DNA of 64,000 bases from Brevibacillus reuszeri (GTDB lineage Bacteria; Bacillota; Bacilli; Brevibacillales; Brevibacillaceae): the NCBI RefSeq assembly GCF_001187725.1, contig NZ_LGIQ01000017.1, positions 248,001-312,000 of the forward strand. Reading direction: 5' to 3'. The notes beneath the pieces are model-generated. The model saw only the letters and a list, made by a program, of their open reading frames with translations. It did not search any database and was not told the origin of the DNA. The position numbers and the translations under genes are program-made. Positions 53,836 through 63,317 of the stretch are shown here, piece after piece (positions within the stretch are counted from its first letter, which is position 1; every line of letters starts with the position of its first letter).

Positions 53836-53858
53836 GCTCTTCCCTTCCTCTCTACGTT

Positions 53859-54770
53859 TTACTTAACGGTAATTACGACATTTCCCTTTTTATGCCCTTT
53901 TTCAACGTACGTGTGAGCCTCTCGCATTTGTTCCAACGAATAGCATCGGTCTATGACCGCTTTGAACTGACCGGACTCTATCAGCTGCTTTAGCGTCAAA
54001 ACATCCTCCAGACGCACCCTTGCCATCCCGCTGCCTTCTACGGTTACATACGTCCCTTTCGCCTTCATTACCTTTTTGCAGGCCACTTTCTCACTTTTAC
54101 CTACTGCATCAAAGATCACATCGTAGCGCTCTTGGCTTTTTGTAAAATCCTCTTTGGTGTAATCCACTATATGATCGGCTCCGAGTGCTTTGACCATCTC
54201 TACGTTGGCTGTACTGCATACCCCGATAACCTCTGCCCCAAAGTACTTGGCGAGCTGTACCCCTGAGGTCCCAACTGAACCAGATGCGCCAAAGATCAGC
54301 ACTTTTTGTCCACGCTGGATTTTTGCTTTCCTCAGAAAGTACAAGGCTGCCGTTCCTCCAAACAATACGGACGCAGCTTCCTCAAAAGTCGCATTGGTCG
54401 GTTTGGTTGCCAACAGCCCGTCTTCCGGCAAGCAAATATATTCAGCATGGGCGCCTAGCCCCATACCTGTAAAGGCAAAAATCTGATCTCCGACCTGAAA
54501 TCGCTGGACATCGCTCCCCACAGCTATTACCTCTCCCGATAGCTCCGTCCCGAGTATTGGTTTTCTTGGCTTTCGCAGACCTAAAGCAATGCGCATCGGA
54601 ATCCAGTACAAAAGCGGGCTTTGAAAGCTGCGTATCCGGCAATCTCCAGAGCTTACTGTTGTCGCCCGAACCTTTATGAGGACTTCATTATTTCTCGGAA
54701 CAGGCTTTTGGAGCTTTTGCAGCTGTAGTACCTCCGGTGATCCATATTTGGTGCAAACAATCGCTTTCAT
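53859..54770 (-). CDS. zinc-free MDR-family oxidoreductase, quinone-reductase-like
   Basis: 303 residues. VLIFGASGSVGTSGVQLAKYFGAEV is the NAD(P)H Rossmann site; GTELSGEVIAVG is typical of the MDR family. No zinc ligand Cys/His set is present. ATG 54770 has GGGGGAAC upstream. Confidence 0.9.
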   Translation of the reverse strand: MKAIVCTKYGSPEVLQLQKLQKPVPRNNEVLIKVRATTVSSGDCRIRSFQSPLLYWIPMRIALGLRKPRKPILGTELSGEVIAVGSDVQRFQVGDQIFAFTGMGLGAHAEYICLPEDGLLATKPTNATFEEAASVLFGGTAALYFLRKAKIQRGQKVLIFGASGSVGTSGVQLAKYFGAEVIGVCSTANVEMVKALGADHIVDYTKEDFTKSQERYDVIFDAVGKSEKVACKKVMKAKGTYVTVEGSGMARVRLEDVLTLKQLIESGQFKAVIDRCYSLEQMREAHTYVEKGHKKGNVVITVK

Positions 54771-54857
54771 GGTGTTCCCCCAAACCTCTTCGTTTGGGAT
54801 CAGTATATGTGCAGTTCCCAATAACCTAATAGCTACTTAAGTATGAAAAAAGGAGGA

Positions 54858-57530
54858 TTACACAAAACCAAGCTGACGTGCACGAGCGACTGCCTCTGTT
54901 CGCCGCTTTACTTGCAGCTTGTCAAACAGGTTCCGGTTGTACCCTTTCACAGTACTCAGCGCGAGAAACAACCTCTCACTTATTTCCTGATTCGAGAGAC
55001 CTCGCGCGAGCAGCTCCAGTATTTCCAGTTCTCTGGGGCTTAGCGGCTCGATAAGAGAAGAGACAGACTCAACAGGCTGCTGCCCCTTTTTGTCATCATC
55101 TTTCCACTCTGCTTCACATGCGGCGAGCAGCTTGCAAAGGTATTCCGAAGAACCATCCGTAGCTGCGACCTCACGCAACAACTGGGCCATCGGGAAGCCC
55201 TCGTCGATGAAGGTCCGTACGAAGCCCTCAGGCTCAGTAATTGCCAGCGCAGCTTTCAATACGCTCGCACCTTTGTGCTTCTGGCCATGTGCATAGCAGG
55301 CTGCCGCAAAAAGAACCGCAGTTTTGAGAGACTCACTCTCCAAACCCTGGACTCCCACCTCTTTTCGCACCGATTCCAATATCTCCAATGCAGCCGCTGT
55401 ATCTCCTTGGGCCAGATGCACACGCGCTTGTCCTGTGCGAAGCCCTTGCCGCTGCGCCAGATCGGCAGCTACTGCCACATTGCCTTGCCGAAGCGCTACA
55501 ACTATTCGCGCTTCCGCTATGCTAGACAACTGCGCAACGAATTGCTGCTTGCGAGCAACTCGATCTGCCCTGTCCAACATCACCGCTGCAGCGCTCACCT
55601 CTCCAATTGCAAGCTTTTGTTTGGCAAGAAATACCTCACAGGCAATGCCTCTGTCCGTATGCTCGAGTTGCCGGGCCAGCTGAACAGCTTTTTCTCCATG
55701 CTGCCGTGCAGCCACCAAATCATTCCATTCATAATAAATACGCGCCAAACCCAAGTATGCTTCAGACGCAGCCGGAAGCGGAGGATTACCTGCGAGCGCC
55801 CCTGCCAAACGATACATCTTGGCTGCTGCAATAAGCTGATTTTCCGCTTCCTGCACTTTTCCCAGCCCAATCCTAGCCATCATGGAGACGAGGGTATGCC
55901 CGATCTTTTGGCTGATAGCTAAAGCTTCCGTATAGGCCTCGCTCGCGGCGATTCGCTCGCCTTGGAGTTGATAGGCATATCCGAGCGTCCACATGGCGGC
56001 TGCCCGAACAGGCAGGTTATTTGAATGCAAGTATTGAATGGCACGGTTGGACTCCTCTCTGATCGTTTCCGCCTGATGCTTGCTGACAGCCATCGTGGCA
56101 CGGATGGCTGCGATATGTCCGATCACATCCCGATTCTCTTCCCCTTGCCTGCTACCACCTAGGGCAAGCTCAGCCGCTTTCAGCTTGTGCTCGGCATCGT
56201 TCGTTTGCCCCATCATCAGCAGTCCAGAAGCATACATCACCCACAAGGATGGCCTTTTATCCAGCTCTCCCACAGGCAAGGCTTGCAACCAATTCATGAC
56301 AGGAAACACCTCACCGCGAAAAAGCAAGGGCATTCCCTCTCCCTCTGCCAGTCGAGTAGCACGTTTTGTATCATGAGCAGCGATCGCATGCTGGAAGGCT
56401 TCCAGCTCAAGCCCATTCACTTCATACCATTCACTGGCACGAATATGCAAATCGGCAACGCTCTCATCCGTAATTGTTCTCTTAGCCTGCCGGCTCTGCT
56501 GCAATCGCTCCCGAAGCATGTCCACAAAAAGATGGTGATAGCGATACCATCTCCTGTCATGATCCAGCGGTACGAGGAACAGGTTGGCATGCGTAAGAGA
56601 CTCCAGCATTTCTTGCCCCGAAGCAAAAGCTCCATCTTGTTCCCCTACTGTACTACCAAGCACAGCATCGCAAAGCGGTCCGCACATACGCTCCAGAATC
56701 GATGTACGTAGTAAAAATGATTGCACACTGACAGGCTGCTGCTGGAGCACCTCCTCCATCAAATAATCCACGACAAAGTGATGACTCCCGCTAAACGTTT
56801 GAATCACACTGCTTGCATCCTCCTGGCCCTGCATAGAAAGAGCTGCTAATTGCAATCCCGCAATCCAGCCTTCTGTCCGCGCTTCAAGCAGAGCCATCTC
56901 TTCAGATGAAAGGGTAACACTCATCACTTCCCTGAAGAATGCGTCTGCCTCAGCGAACGTAAATCGCAATTCAGGGGCGCGAAGCTCGGTCAGTTGGCTC
57001 CTGGCGCGAAGTCTGGCAAGCGAAAAATCCGGGTCCTTCCGAGTTGTGATAATCACATGCATGTGCGGCGGCAGATGTGCGAGGATAAAGGTGATGAGCT
57101 GGTCGATTGATTTGGATTGGGCAGAATGGTAGTCGTCAAGGACGAGGACAAAATACTCTGGACTGGCCGCTATTTGATTAAGCAATACAGTCAAAATAGC
57201 TTCCATGGATGGCGGCTGCGGAGCTTGAAGAGCCCCCACTATATCTGCTTCCACCCTGACCCCGATCGTTTGCAAAGCTGCGCATACATATCGTAAAAAG
57301 CGTGCTGGATCCCTATCGTTCTCATCCAGCGACAACCAGGCAATAGGTCGATCGCATTCCGCTAGCCATTCACTGACAAGCGTCGTCTTTCCAAACCCTG
57401 CCGGAGCTGTCACGAGTGTTAATCTGCGATGCAGCCCCTCATTCAGCCGTTCAACTAATCGCGGACGAAGGACCGTTTTGGGTCGTCTCGGTGGAACATA
57501 CAGCTTTGTGGATAGAAGAGGCGTGGACAT
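54858..57530 (-). CDS. MalT-type LuxR regulator (LAL family)
   Basis: 890 residues. Walker A TAPAGFGKTTLV at 41-52, a STAND-type NTPase with IAWLSLDENDRDP and VLVLDDYHSAQ, TPR-like repeats in the middle, and a LuxR HTH at the C-terminus (LSPRELEILELLARGLSNQEISERLFL, STVKGYNRNLFDKLQV). An activator switched by an unknown inducer. A short ORF sits in its leader. Confidence 0.92.
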   Translation of the reverse strand: MSTPLLSTKLYVPPRRPKTVLRPRLVERLNEGLHRRLTLVTAPAGFGKTTLVSEWLAECDRPIAWLSLDENDRDPARFLRYVCAALQTIGVRVEADIVGALQAPQPPSMEAILTVLLNQIAASPEYFVLVLDDYHSAQSKSIDQLITFILAHLPPHMHVIITTRKDPDFSLARLRARSQLTELRAPELRFTFAEADAFFREVMSVTLSSEEMALLEARTEGWIAGLQLAALSMQGQEDASSVIQTFSGSHHFVVDYLMEEVLQQQPVSVQSFLLRTSILERMCGPLCDAVLGSTVGEQDGAFASGQEMLESLTHANLFLVPLDHDRRWYRYHHLFVDMLRERLQQSRQAKRTITDESVADLHIRASEWYEVNGLELEAFQHAIAAHDTKRATRLAEGEGMPLLFRGEVFPVMNWLQALPVGELDKRPSLWVMYASGLLMMGQTNDAEHKLKAAELALGGSRQGEENRDVIGHIAAIRATMAVSKHQAETIREESNRAIQYLHSNNLPVRAAAMWTLGYAYQLQGERIAASEAYTEALAISQKIGHTLVSMMARIGLGKVQEAENQLIAAAKMYRLAGALAGNPPLPAASEAYLGLARIYYEWNDLVAARQHGEKAVQLARQLEHTDRGIACEVFLAKQKLAIGEVSAAAVMLDRADRVARKQQFVAQLSSIAEARIVVALRQGNVAVAADLAQRQGLRTGQARVHLAQGDTAAALEILESVRKEVGVQGLESESLKTAVLFAAACYAHGQKHKGASVLKAALAITEPEGFVRTFIDEGFPMAQLLREVAATDGSSEYLCKLLAACEAEWKDDDKKGQQPVESVSSLIEPLSPRELEILELLARGLSNQEISERLFLALSTVKGYNRNLFDKLQVKRRTEAVARARQLGFV

Positions 57531-57589
57531 CGGTTCATAACCACCCTTCTGCGCTCGTTCTCAGCACTTGATCGTATGTTATATCGCTT

Positions 57590-57655
57590 TCAATACGTTA
57601 TAACGCACAGAAACGGCTGATAAGGTATCTCCTCTTTTTCTCTCGCGATGGTCAT
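57590..57655 (-). CDS. possible 21-residue leader ORF
   Basis: ATG 57655 after AAAGGAG at 7 bases; peptide MTIAREKEEIPYQPFLCVITY. It ends 60 bases before the MalT-type regulator. Could be a leader or chance. Confidence 0.3.
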   Translation of the reverse strand: MTIAREKEEIPYQPFLCVITY

Positions 57656-57779
57656 GTTAAAACTCCTTTCCTCTTTATTCTAGCAAGTTTCGTTTCGCCC
57701 GTCCCCTGATTATGGAAATGATCTGGTACAATAAGGGAACGCCATGCGCAAATTGATGACCGAAAAAGGTGAACCGACC

Positions 57780-58460
57780 ATGGAGCCAATGTTGCATCAT
57801 CGCTGGGATTTAAGCGAAGAGGAAGCCATGCAAACCCAGCAAACACTGGGAAAAACAGTGATCAAAGAAGATCAATTCACCACGATCCGCTATATTGCCG
57901 GCGTAGATGTGGCCTATGCCAAAGAGAGTGATGCTTTAATCGCTGCAATCGTCATTCTGGATGCCCACTCACTGAACGTCGTAGAATCTGTGGTTGTAAA
58001 AGACACTGTTCACTTCCCATACATACCAGGCTTGTTCTCGTTTCGCGAGCTGCCCCCGATCATCATGGCATTCAAACAAGTCACGACTTCACCAGACCTG
58101 GTTGTCTGTGATGGACAAGGAATTGCTCACCCGAGAAGATTTGGACTCGCCAGTCATTTAGGTGTTTTGTTCGATATCCCTACTATCGGCTGTGGAAAAA
58201 CGAGACTGCTGGGGGAGTATACAGAGCCTGACCAGATCAGAGGTGCGGTTTCGCCCTTGATCGATCAGGACGAAGTAGTCGGAGGTGTCTTGCGAACACA
58301 AGCGAATACGAAGCCGATCTACGTATCCGTCGGTCATCGCATTTCTTTGCAAACCGCCTGCGACTGGATCATAAAGCTCTCGCCGAACTATCGTCTACCG
58401 GAAACTACCAGGCTTGCGGATCAGCTCGTGAATCAAACGATTCGTCAACCAAGCGAATGA
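57780..58460 (+). CDS. nfi: endonuclease V
   Basis: 226 residues, Nfi. YIAGVDVAYAKES has the first catalytic Asp, PGLFSFRELPPI is the PYIP-type wedge region and LVVCDGQGIAHPRRFGLASHLGV holds the second Asp. Nicks DNA beside deaminated bases such as hypoxanthine. ATG 57780 has AAGGTGA upstream. Extended -10 TGGTACAAT at about 57724. Confidence 0.95.
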   Translation: MEPMLHHRWDLSEEEAMQTQQTLGKTVIKEDQFTTIRYIAGVDVAYAKESDALIAAIVILDAHSLNVVESVVVKDTVHFPYIPGLFSFRELPPIIMAFKQVTTSPDLVVCDGQGIAHPRRFGLASHLGVLFDIPTIGCGKTRLLGEYTEPDQIRGAVSPLIDQDEVVGGVLRTQANTKPIYVSVGHRISLQTACDWIIKLSPNYRLPETTRLADQLVNQTIRQPSE

Positions 58461-58505
58461 CGCTTGAAGTCAAATCGTTGATACAATATATAGGAGGCCT
58501 TTGTC

Positions 58506-58877
58506 ATGTCCCATATCGCAGCCTTGCTTCACGTACAAATCCCTGTCAAAAATCTGCATGCAGCTATTGACTGGTATTGTGAGCATTTGGGTTTTTCTTT
58601 GCAAGCTGAATTTGATCAATCAGCTTTTCTCGCCTTGTCTACTGGGCCGACTCTAATGTTATGGGAAACAGCTGACAAGACCTCCGCCACCTTTACCGTC
58701 GACAGTCAGCCCATGCCTGTTTTCCTGTTCACTACTGCTGATATTCATTCCCTGTATGATCACCTGCTGGCCCAAAAGGTTACGATTACTCATTATCAAA
58801 ACGATGGCTTTGGCTGGGTTCTGAAGTTTTTTGACCCCAATGATAACATGCTGGGAGTCATTCAAAAAAATGAGTAG
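58506..58877 (+). CDS. VOC-family glyoxalase-like protein
   Basis: 123 residues, single VOC domain (LLHVQIPVKNLHAAIDWYCEHLGF, PTLMLWETADK, GFGWVLKFFDPNDNMLGVIQ). Function unknown. TAGGAGGCC upstream. Confidence 0.85.
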   Translation: MSHIAALLHVQIPVKNLHAAIDWYCEHLGFSLQAEFDQSAFLALSTGPTLMLWETADKTSATFTVDSQPMPVFLFTTADIHSLYDHLLAQKVTITHYQNDGFGWVLKFFDPNDNMLGVIQKNE

Positions 58878-58890
58878 GCTTATGATACAT

Positions 58891-58940
58891 AAAAAAGGCA
58901 AGGGTACATGATTCCTTCTACGGCATGCACCTTTGCCCAC
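58891..58940. terminator. terminator between convergent genes
   Basis: GGCAAGGGTACATG pairs with CATGCACCTTTGCC. Confidence 0.75.
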
Positions 58941-58963
58941 TCCCTTCTTCTACAACTCTGTTT

Positions 58964-59251
58964 TCAACTCGTACAAGGAGGAGCTGCTTCCCCATACCCC
59001 GCTTCTATATCAGCGGAAACTGGTATCTGAACATGATCTACAATCATTTTGATAATAGACAGATGGAGTCCGAAATCAATATTTTCCCCATCTGCATAGC
59101 CTAGTGAGGCGGCAATTCCCCAGCTTGTCGTGCCAATGGCTTGAAAGCCGCTCTTCTCCAACGTCCGGGCAGAAAGCACATCCCAGGCATTCCCTAAAAA
59201 CAAAATATCCGGGGTGTTGTGAAGCGCGCAAAATTGCTTGATTTTATTCAT
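58964..59251 (-). pseudogene. internally deleted PEP-mutase/isocitrate-lyase family gene
   Basis: The first about 90 residues are a good N-terminus of an ICL/PEPM-type enzyme (LFLGNAWDVLSARTLEKSGFQAIGTTSWG, VPVSADIEAGYGE), which normally runs about 250 residues. Here the frame ends soon after at APPCTS. A shifted frame reads LYELKTEL and a stop, likely the original C-terminus, so the middle is lost. AAGGAGAG before ATG 59251. Confidence 0.75.
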
Positions 59252-59265
59252 AAAGACTCTCCTTT

Positions 59266-60510
59266 TCAAACGATGGCTTCTGTTGTCTTTTCACAGCTGA
59301 CTTTTAGTTTTTGTCGTTGCTCCAAAATATGCTGACCTCGCTGATAGAACGGGAACGCGATGAAGGTCAGCAGCATGAGAATAGCGAAAATGAGCGGCCC
59401 CTGGTCAAATCCCAAATACTTCAGCAGAATGCCGCCAACCCAAGCACTTGCACTCTGTCCGATAAAGGCAAATCCACTTGCTCCGTAATAGGCTCCGCGC
59501 AAATGTCCAGGGGCAATCTCCCCAATCAGTACGTCTCCAACTACAAAGCACAGGATTTCTCCAATCGTAAACACGACCATCGAACAAGCGAGCAGAAACA
59601 GATTGTCAAAAATTCCGAAGCCGAAAAGCCCTAACCCGAAAAAGAGACATCCGATCTTCAATGCCGCGAGCGACGAGAAGCGCTTCATCAGCCTAGCCAA
59701 TGGATATTGAAAGATCAGTACCGCCAGAGTATTGACAATAAACAGAAATGAGTATGCCTCTACCCGATCATGCCCAATGTATTGGGACAGTGTCGTATCC
59801 AGATGGGAATAAGCTCCCGCAACGAAAATATTGCCGAGTAGAAAGTAAAGAAAGACTTTATCAGTAAATACGATTCGCGCCATCTGATTGATCGAAACCA
59901 CAGCAGACTTTTCTTTCGCCTCCAGCTTGAACAGGAGCATAAAGACCACCAGCAAAACCGCATATAACGCAAAAATAATGGCACTCACCAGAAACGGCAG
60001 CAGCGACGAGGAGCTGCCTGCCCCCAGCTTCAAGCCAATCAGCGGGCCAATCGCACCGCCTAAATTGATGGCAAAGTATCTGGCATTGAAAGCATCCGTG
60101 CGCCGATCCTCAGGCGTGACGTCAGCAAGTAAAGCCCGTGCTGTCGGTTCAAACACATTCCGGAACAGGCCGTTTAACGCACTAAGAACAAAGAAAATCC
60201 ACGTTTCACTGGCAAAAGCAAATCCGACCAGGACCAGGCTCCACGCCCCCATCGCCGTGATCATGACAGGATACCTGCCCAATCGGTCAGAGAGTGCCCC
60301 GCCAGCAAAGCTGCTAACTGTGCCGACCAGCAAGCTTATGGCTAAAATAGCTCCTACGGTTGCCGGATCAATGCCTTTTTCCTTTCCTAAGTAAATCCCC
60401 AAAAACGGAAGCGTCATAAAAAACCCTGTCCGTGACAAAAAGGTTCCAATGATGACACCCCATGCAACCGGATGAAATTGCGCCTTGTGAAACAACGTTT
60501 TGAAAATCAT
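59266..60510 (-). CDS. MFS transporter, DHA1-like
   Basis: 414 residues, twelve helices. GGALSDRLGRYPVMI is motif A; FEPTARALLADVTPEDRRTDAFNARYFAINLGGAIGP is a helix 4-5 region typical for multidrug exporters. GAGAGGG upstream. Divergent from an SgrR-type regulator. Confidence 0.9.
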   Translation of the reverse strand: MIFKTLFHKAQFHPVAWGVIIGTFLSRTGFFMTLPFLGIYLGKEKGIDPATVGAILAISLLVGTVSSFAGGALSDRLGRYPVMITAMGAWSLVLVGFAFASETWIFFVLSALNGLFRNVFEPTARALLADVTPEDRRTDAFNARYFAINLGGAIGPLIGLKLGAGSSSSLLPFLVSAIIFALYAVLLVVFMLLFKLEAKEKSAVVSINQMARIVFTDKVFLYFLLGNIFVAGAYSHLDTTLSQYIGHDRVEAYSFLFIVNTLAVLIFQYPLARLMKRFSSLAALKIGCLFFGLGLFGFGIFDNLFLLACSMVVFTIGEILCFVVGDVLIGEIAPGHLRGAYYGASGFAFIGQSASAWVGGILLKYLGFDQGPLIFAILMLLTFIAFPFYQRGQHILEQRQKLKVSCEKTTEAIV

Positions 60511-60604
60511 ATGACCCTCTCCATTCGTCTCCCACTCGTCTCTATAAGCTTCTTTCCCTTCCCCTTCAGTATATCTATCTAAAAAAGGGGAAAAAGGGTA
60601 TGAT

Positions 60605-62503
60605 TTGATTGAATTGCATCACCTTTTAGCTCAAGCAAAGGAGTCCACTATGGCATCAGTTCTGCATTTTTTAGAGCTTCGTTCATTTTTTAACACGTTG
60701 GAAATCGGACATCCTTTTTCAGTCACAATCGACAAGCTGACAGGCATATGGCACTGTACCCCGCGCTATGCCAAGCTGATCGTACGCAAGCTGTGCGAGG
60801 AAGGCTGGATCGAGTGGCAGGCTGGCCGGGGGCGCGGGAATACTTCGATGCTGACCTTTCTCATTGCCTCTACGGACGTCCTTTTGGCGGAAGTGAAGCT
60901 GCGAATGGAGCAGGGGGATGTAAAGGAAGCCATGGAGCTGATGAACCGCTTCGGCAGCCCCACGAGCAAGGATCAGTTTATGGATTGGCTGTCAGAAGGA
61001 ATGGGCTTTTCAACACAGGATAAAGCAAACACGGTTCACGACACCTTGCGTTTTCCTGTCTACCGTAAAATCGTCACGCTTGATCCAGCCTTGGTTTATT
61101 ATCATTTCGATGCACATTTGGCCGGACAGCTATTCAATACATTGGTTACTTACGATCATGAAACAAAAACAATCCATCCTTGCATCGCGCATTCATGGGA
61201 AACCAGTCCTGATCAGTGTGAATGGACGTTTCATCTGCGCAAAAATGTGCTGTTCCATCATGGACGCGAGCTGACTGCCCAGGATGTCATCTTTTCACTG
61301 GATCGGCTTCGGCTTCATCCTGAACGCTTTGAGGCAAGCTGGATGGTGCAAGACATTGCACAGCTCGAAGCGATCAATCCGAAAACGGTACGAATTCGTT
61401 TAAAAGAGCCGAATCATTTATTTTTACGTTTATTGACAACCGTTCCGACCAGCATCGTCCCCGAGGATATCGTGCGCCAGGGGGAGCCTTCCTTTGCACA
61501 AAAGCCAGTGGGAACCGGACCTTTTCAGCTGGCTCGCTTCAAGGAAGACTTGTGTGTATTGGAGGCTTTTCCCGCTCATTTTTTAGGAAGGCCTCAGCTT
61601 GATCGGGTAGAGGTGCTCACCTTCCCCGAATTGGAATCAGGGCGAATAAAAGAGCCGGACTGGACTTCCGTCATCGTTTCCCATGGTGTCACCACAAGAG
61701 CCGAGGCTTTGCGAGAAGCGGTTGTGAATGGCAGTGCCGAGTGGTGTAATCTCGAAACGTTCTTTTCCTGCTGTAATATCCTCGTCTTTAACCAATGGAA
61801 GAACGGTCCACATAGTCATCCCAAATTTCGCCTTGCGCTCGACCATCTTATCGATCGTGAGCAGATGATAGCCGATTTGGGCGGTGACCGGATTTATCCG
61901 GCAACTGGTTTTCGTCCATTCAATCCAGCAACGGAGAAAAGCCGAAGAAAAACCGTACCTCTCCAGCATGCAGAAATCATGACACTCATAGCGGACAGCG
62001 GGTATCGTGGAGAAGTGCTCCGTTTAGTAGCCACGGCCTATCATGAACCCGACGCGCTTTGGATAAAGGAGCGCTGTCTGCGATTTGGCATCAATCTGGA
62101 GGTCGAGGTGAGGGATCAGGCTGAATTCGCGACACGTGACGGCTTGCCGGAGCATGATTGTCAATTGTTTGGGAATGTGTTCAGCAATGACGAGATCAGC
62201 GAGCTGGAAATGTACATCCAGAAAAATTACTTCCTCCCCGCCTTTGATGAACCGTTGGCAAAGGAAATCAGCAAAGTGACGACATCCATTTTTCGGGAAC
62301 CAAGTGAAGTGGCACGAAGGAGCCTGCTTGCCCATGCAGAGACGCGTATCCTGAATCATCGCGCCGTCCTCTATCTGGTTCAAAAGAAATCCCAGACATC
62401 CTTCCACAAATCGGTGCGCGGTGTGACAATCAATTCGTCAGGGTGGCTGGACTTTCACAAGATCTGGTTTCATCCTCACAAATCGGATGGCACTAGCCCG
62501 TAG
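60605..62503 (+). CDS. SgrR-type regulator fused to substrate-binding domain
   Basis: 632 residues. SgrR-type N-terminal winged helix (about 1-115, SFFNTLEIGHPFSVTIDKLTGIW, RYAKLIVRKLCEEGWIEWQAG) followed by an SBP_bac_5 domain (KNVLFHHGRELTAQDVIFSLDRL, PVGTGPFQLARF) that probably binds a ligand in the cytosol. TTG start at 60605. Divergent from an MFS gene, like sgrR with setA in enterics. Confidence 0.9.
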   Translation: MIELHHLLAQAKESTMASVLHFLELRSFFNTLEIGHPFSVTIDKLTGIWHCTPRYAKLIVRKLCEEGWIEWQAGRGRGNTSMLTFLIASTDVLLAEVKLRMEQGDVKEAMELMNRFGSPTSKDQFMDWLSEGMGFSTQDKANTVHDTLRFPVYRKIVTLDPALVYYHFDAHLAGQLFNTLVTYDHETKTIHPCIAHSWETSPDQCEWTFHLRKNVLFHHGRELTAQDVIFSLDRLRLHPERFEASWMVQDIAQLEAINPKTVRIRLKEPNHLFLRLLTTVPTSIVPEDIVRQGEPSFAQKPVGTGPFQLARFKEDLCVLEAFPAHFLGRPQLDRVEVLTFPELESGRIKEPDWTSVIVSHGVTTRAEALREAVVNGSAEWCNLETFFSCCNILVFNQWKNGPHSHPKFRLALDHLIDREQMIADLGGDRIYPATGFRPFNPATEKSRRKTVPLQHAEIMTLIADSGYRGEVLRLVATAYHEPDALWIKERCLRFGINLEVEVRDQAEFATRDGLPEHDCQLFGNVFSNDEISELEMYIQKNYFLPAFDEPLAKEISKVTTSIFREPSEVARRSLLAHAETRILNHRAVLYLVQKKSQTSFHKSVRGVTINSSGWLDFHKIWFHPHKSDGTSP

Positions 62504-62523
62504 CAGCGCAAGAACGCGAAAGC

Positions 62524-62564
62524 AAAAAGCCACAGCCTTTTCCCGGCTGTAGCTTTGTTTTTTC
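62524..62564. terminator. bidirectional terminator
   Basis: AAAGCCACAGCC pairs with GGCTGTAGCTTT, then GTTTTTTCC. Confidence 0.85.
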
Positions 62565-62572
62565 CGTGCGAC

Positions 62573-63160
62573 CTATACAAAACCCATGAGCCGCTTGACA
62601 TGTACGCAATTTTCCTTGGTCGTAAGCATCTCCAGCAGCTTGAATGCAACATCGAAAGCGGTAGACGGATTGTAGGAGGTAATGATATTCCCGTCTACCA
62701 CGATGGGTTGATCAGGGGCAACCTTCACCCCAAACTCAGCCAGCTGCTTTTGTCTGCGTCCTTCTCCTAAATTGTACGTAGTCCCCTCTCTCCCGACAAG
62801 AATTCCACTCTTGCCAACAGGGAGCGCCCCGACACAGATAGAGGCAATAATCTTTCCTTGTCGCTCAAATTCTCTGATGACGCCTAAAAACGGTTCGCTG
62901 TACGCATCCTCATAAAACCCCGCCTCTTCAAATCCCCCTGGAATTGCGAGTGCATCAAATTCGTCTATATTCATGTCACTTACTTGTAATTCAGGAATGA
63001 CCGTAAAATTGAAGGTGCATTGCAGCTGATCATGCAGCCCGACCGTAACCAGCTGTGTCGTACCGTCTCCCAGCGACTTGTTCCATCCGATCACATCTGT
63101 AAAAACACTTGCTTCCACTGCTTCAAATCCGTCAGCCAACAACAAGCATACTTTTTTCAT
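62573..63160 (-). CDS. DJ-1/PfpI family protein
   Basis: 195 residues. LLLADGFEAVEASVFTDV is the N-terminal Glu region; ASICVGALPVGKSG holds the nucleophile Cys with Val where His usually sits, and ALAIPGGFEEAGF is typical. Second DJ-1 family member in this window, only distantly like 18394. ATG 63160 with AGGGAG upstream. Confidence 0.88.
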   Translation of the reverse strand: MKKVCLLLADGFEAVEASVFTDVIGWNKSLGDGTTQLVTVGLHDQLQCTFNFTVIPELQVSDMNIDEFDALAIPGGFEEAGFYEDAYSEPFLGVIREFERQGKIIASICVGALPVGKSGILVGREGTTYNLGEGRRQKQLAEFGVKVAPDQPIVVDGNIITSYNPSTAFDVAFKLLEMLTTKENCVHVKRLMGFV

Positions 63161-63317
63161 TCCTCTGCAGCTCCCTTTTCCCTCATGGGTCTTGTTGCTG
63201 TTAAGTATACGAGCTGCCTCTGTCATCAGTAAAATTGAAACAACTGAAGAGAATGATCGAATAATCTGATATGATAAATGAATATACATTTTCATTCGTT
63301 CAAAAAGGATGGATTTC

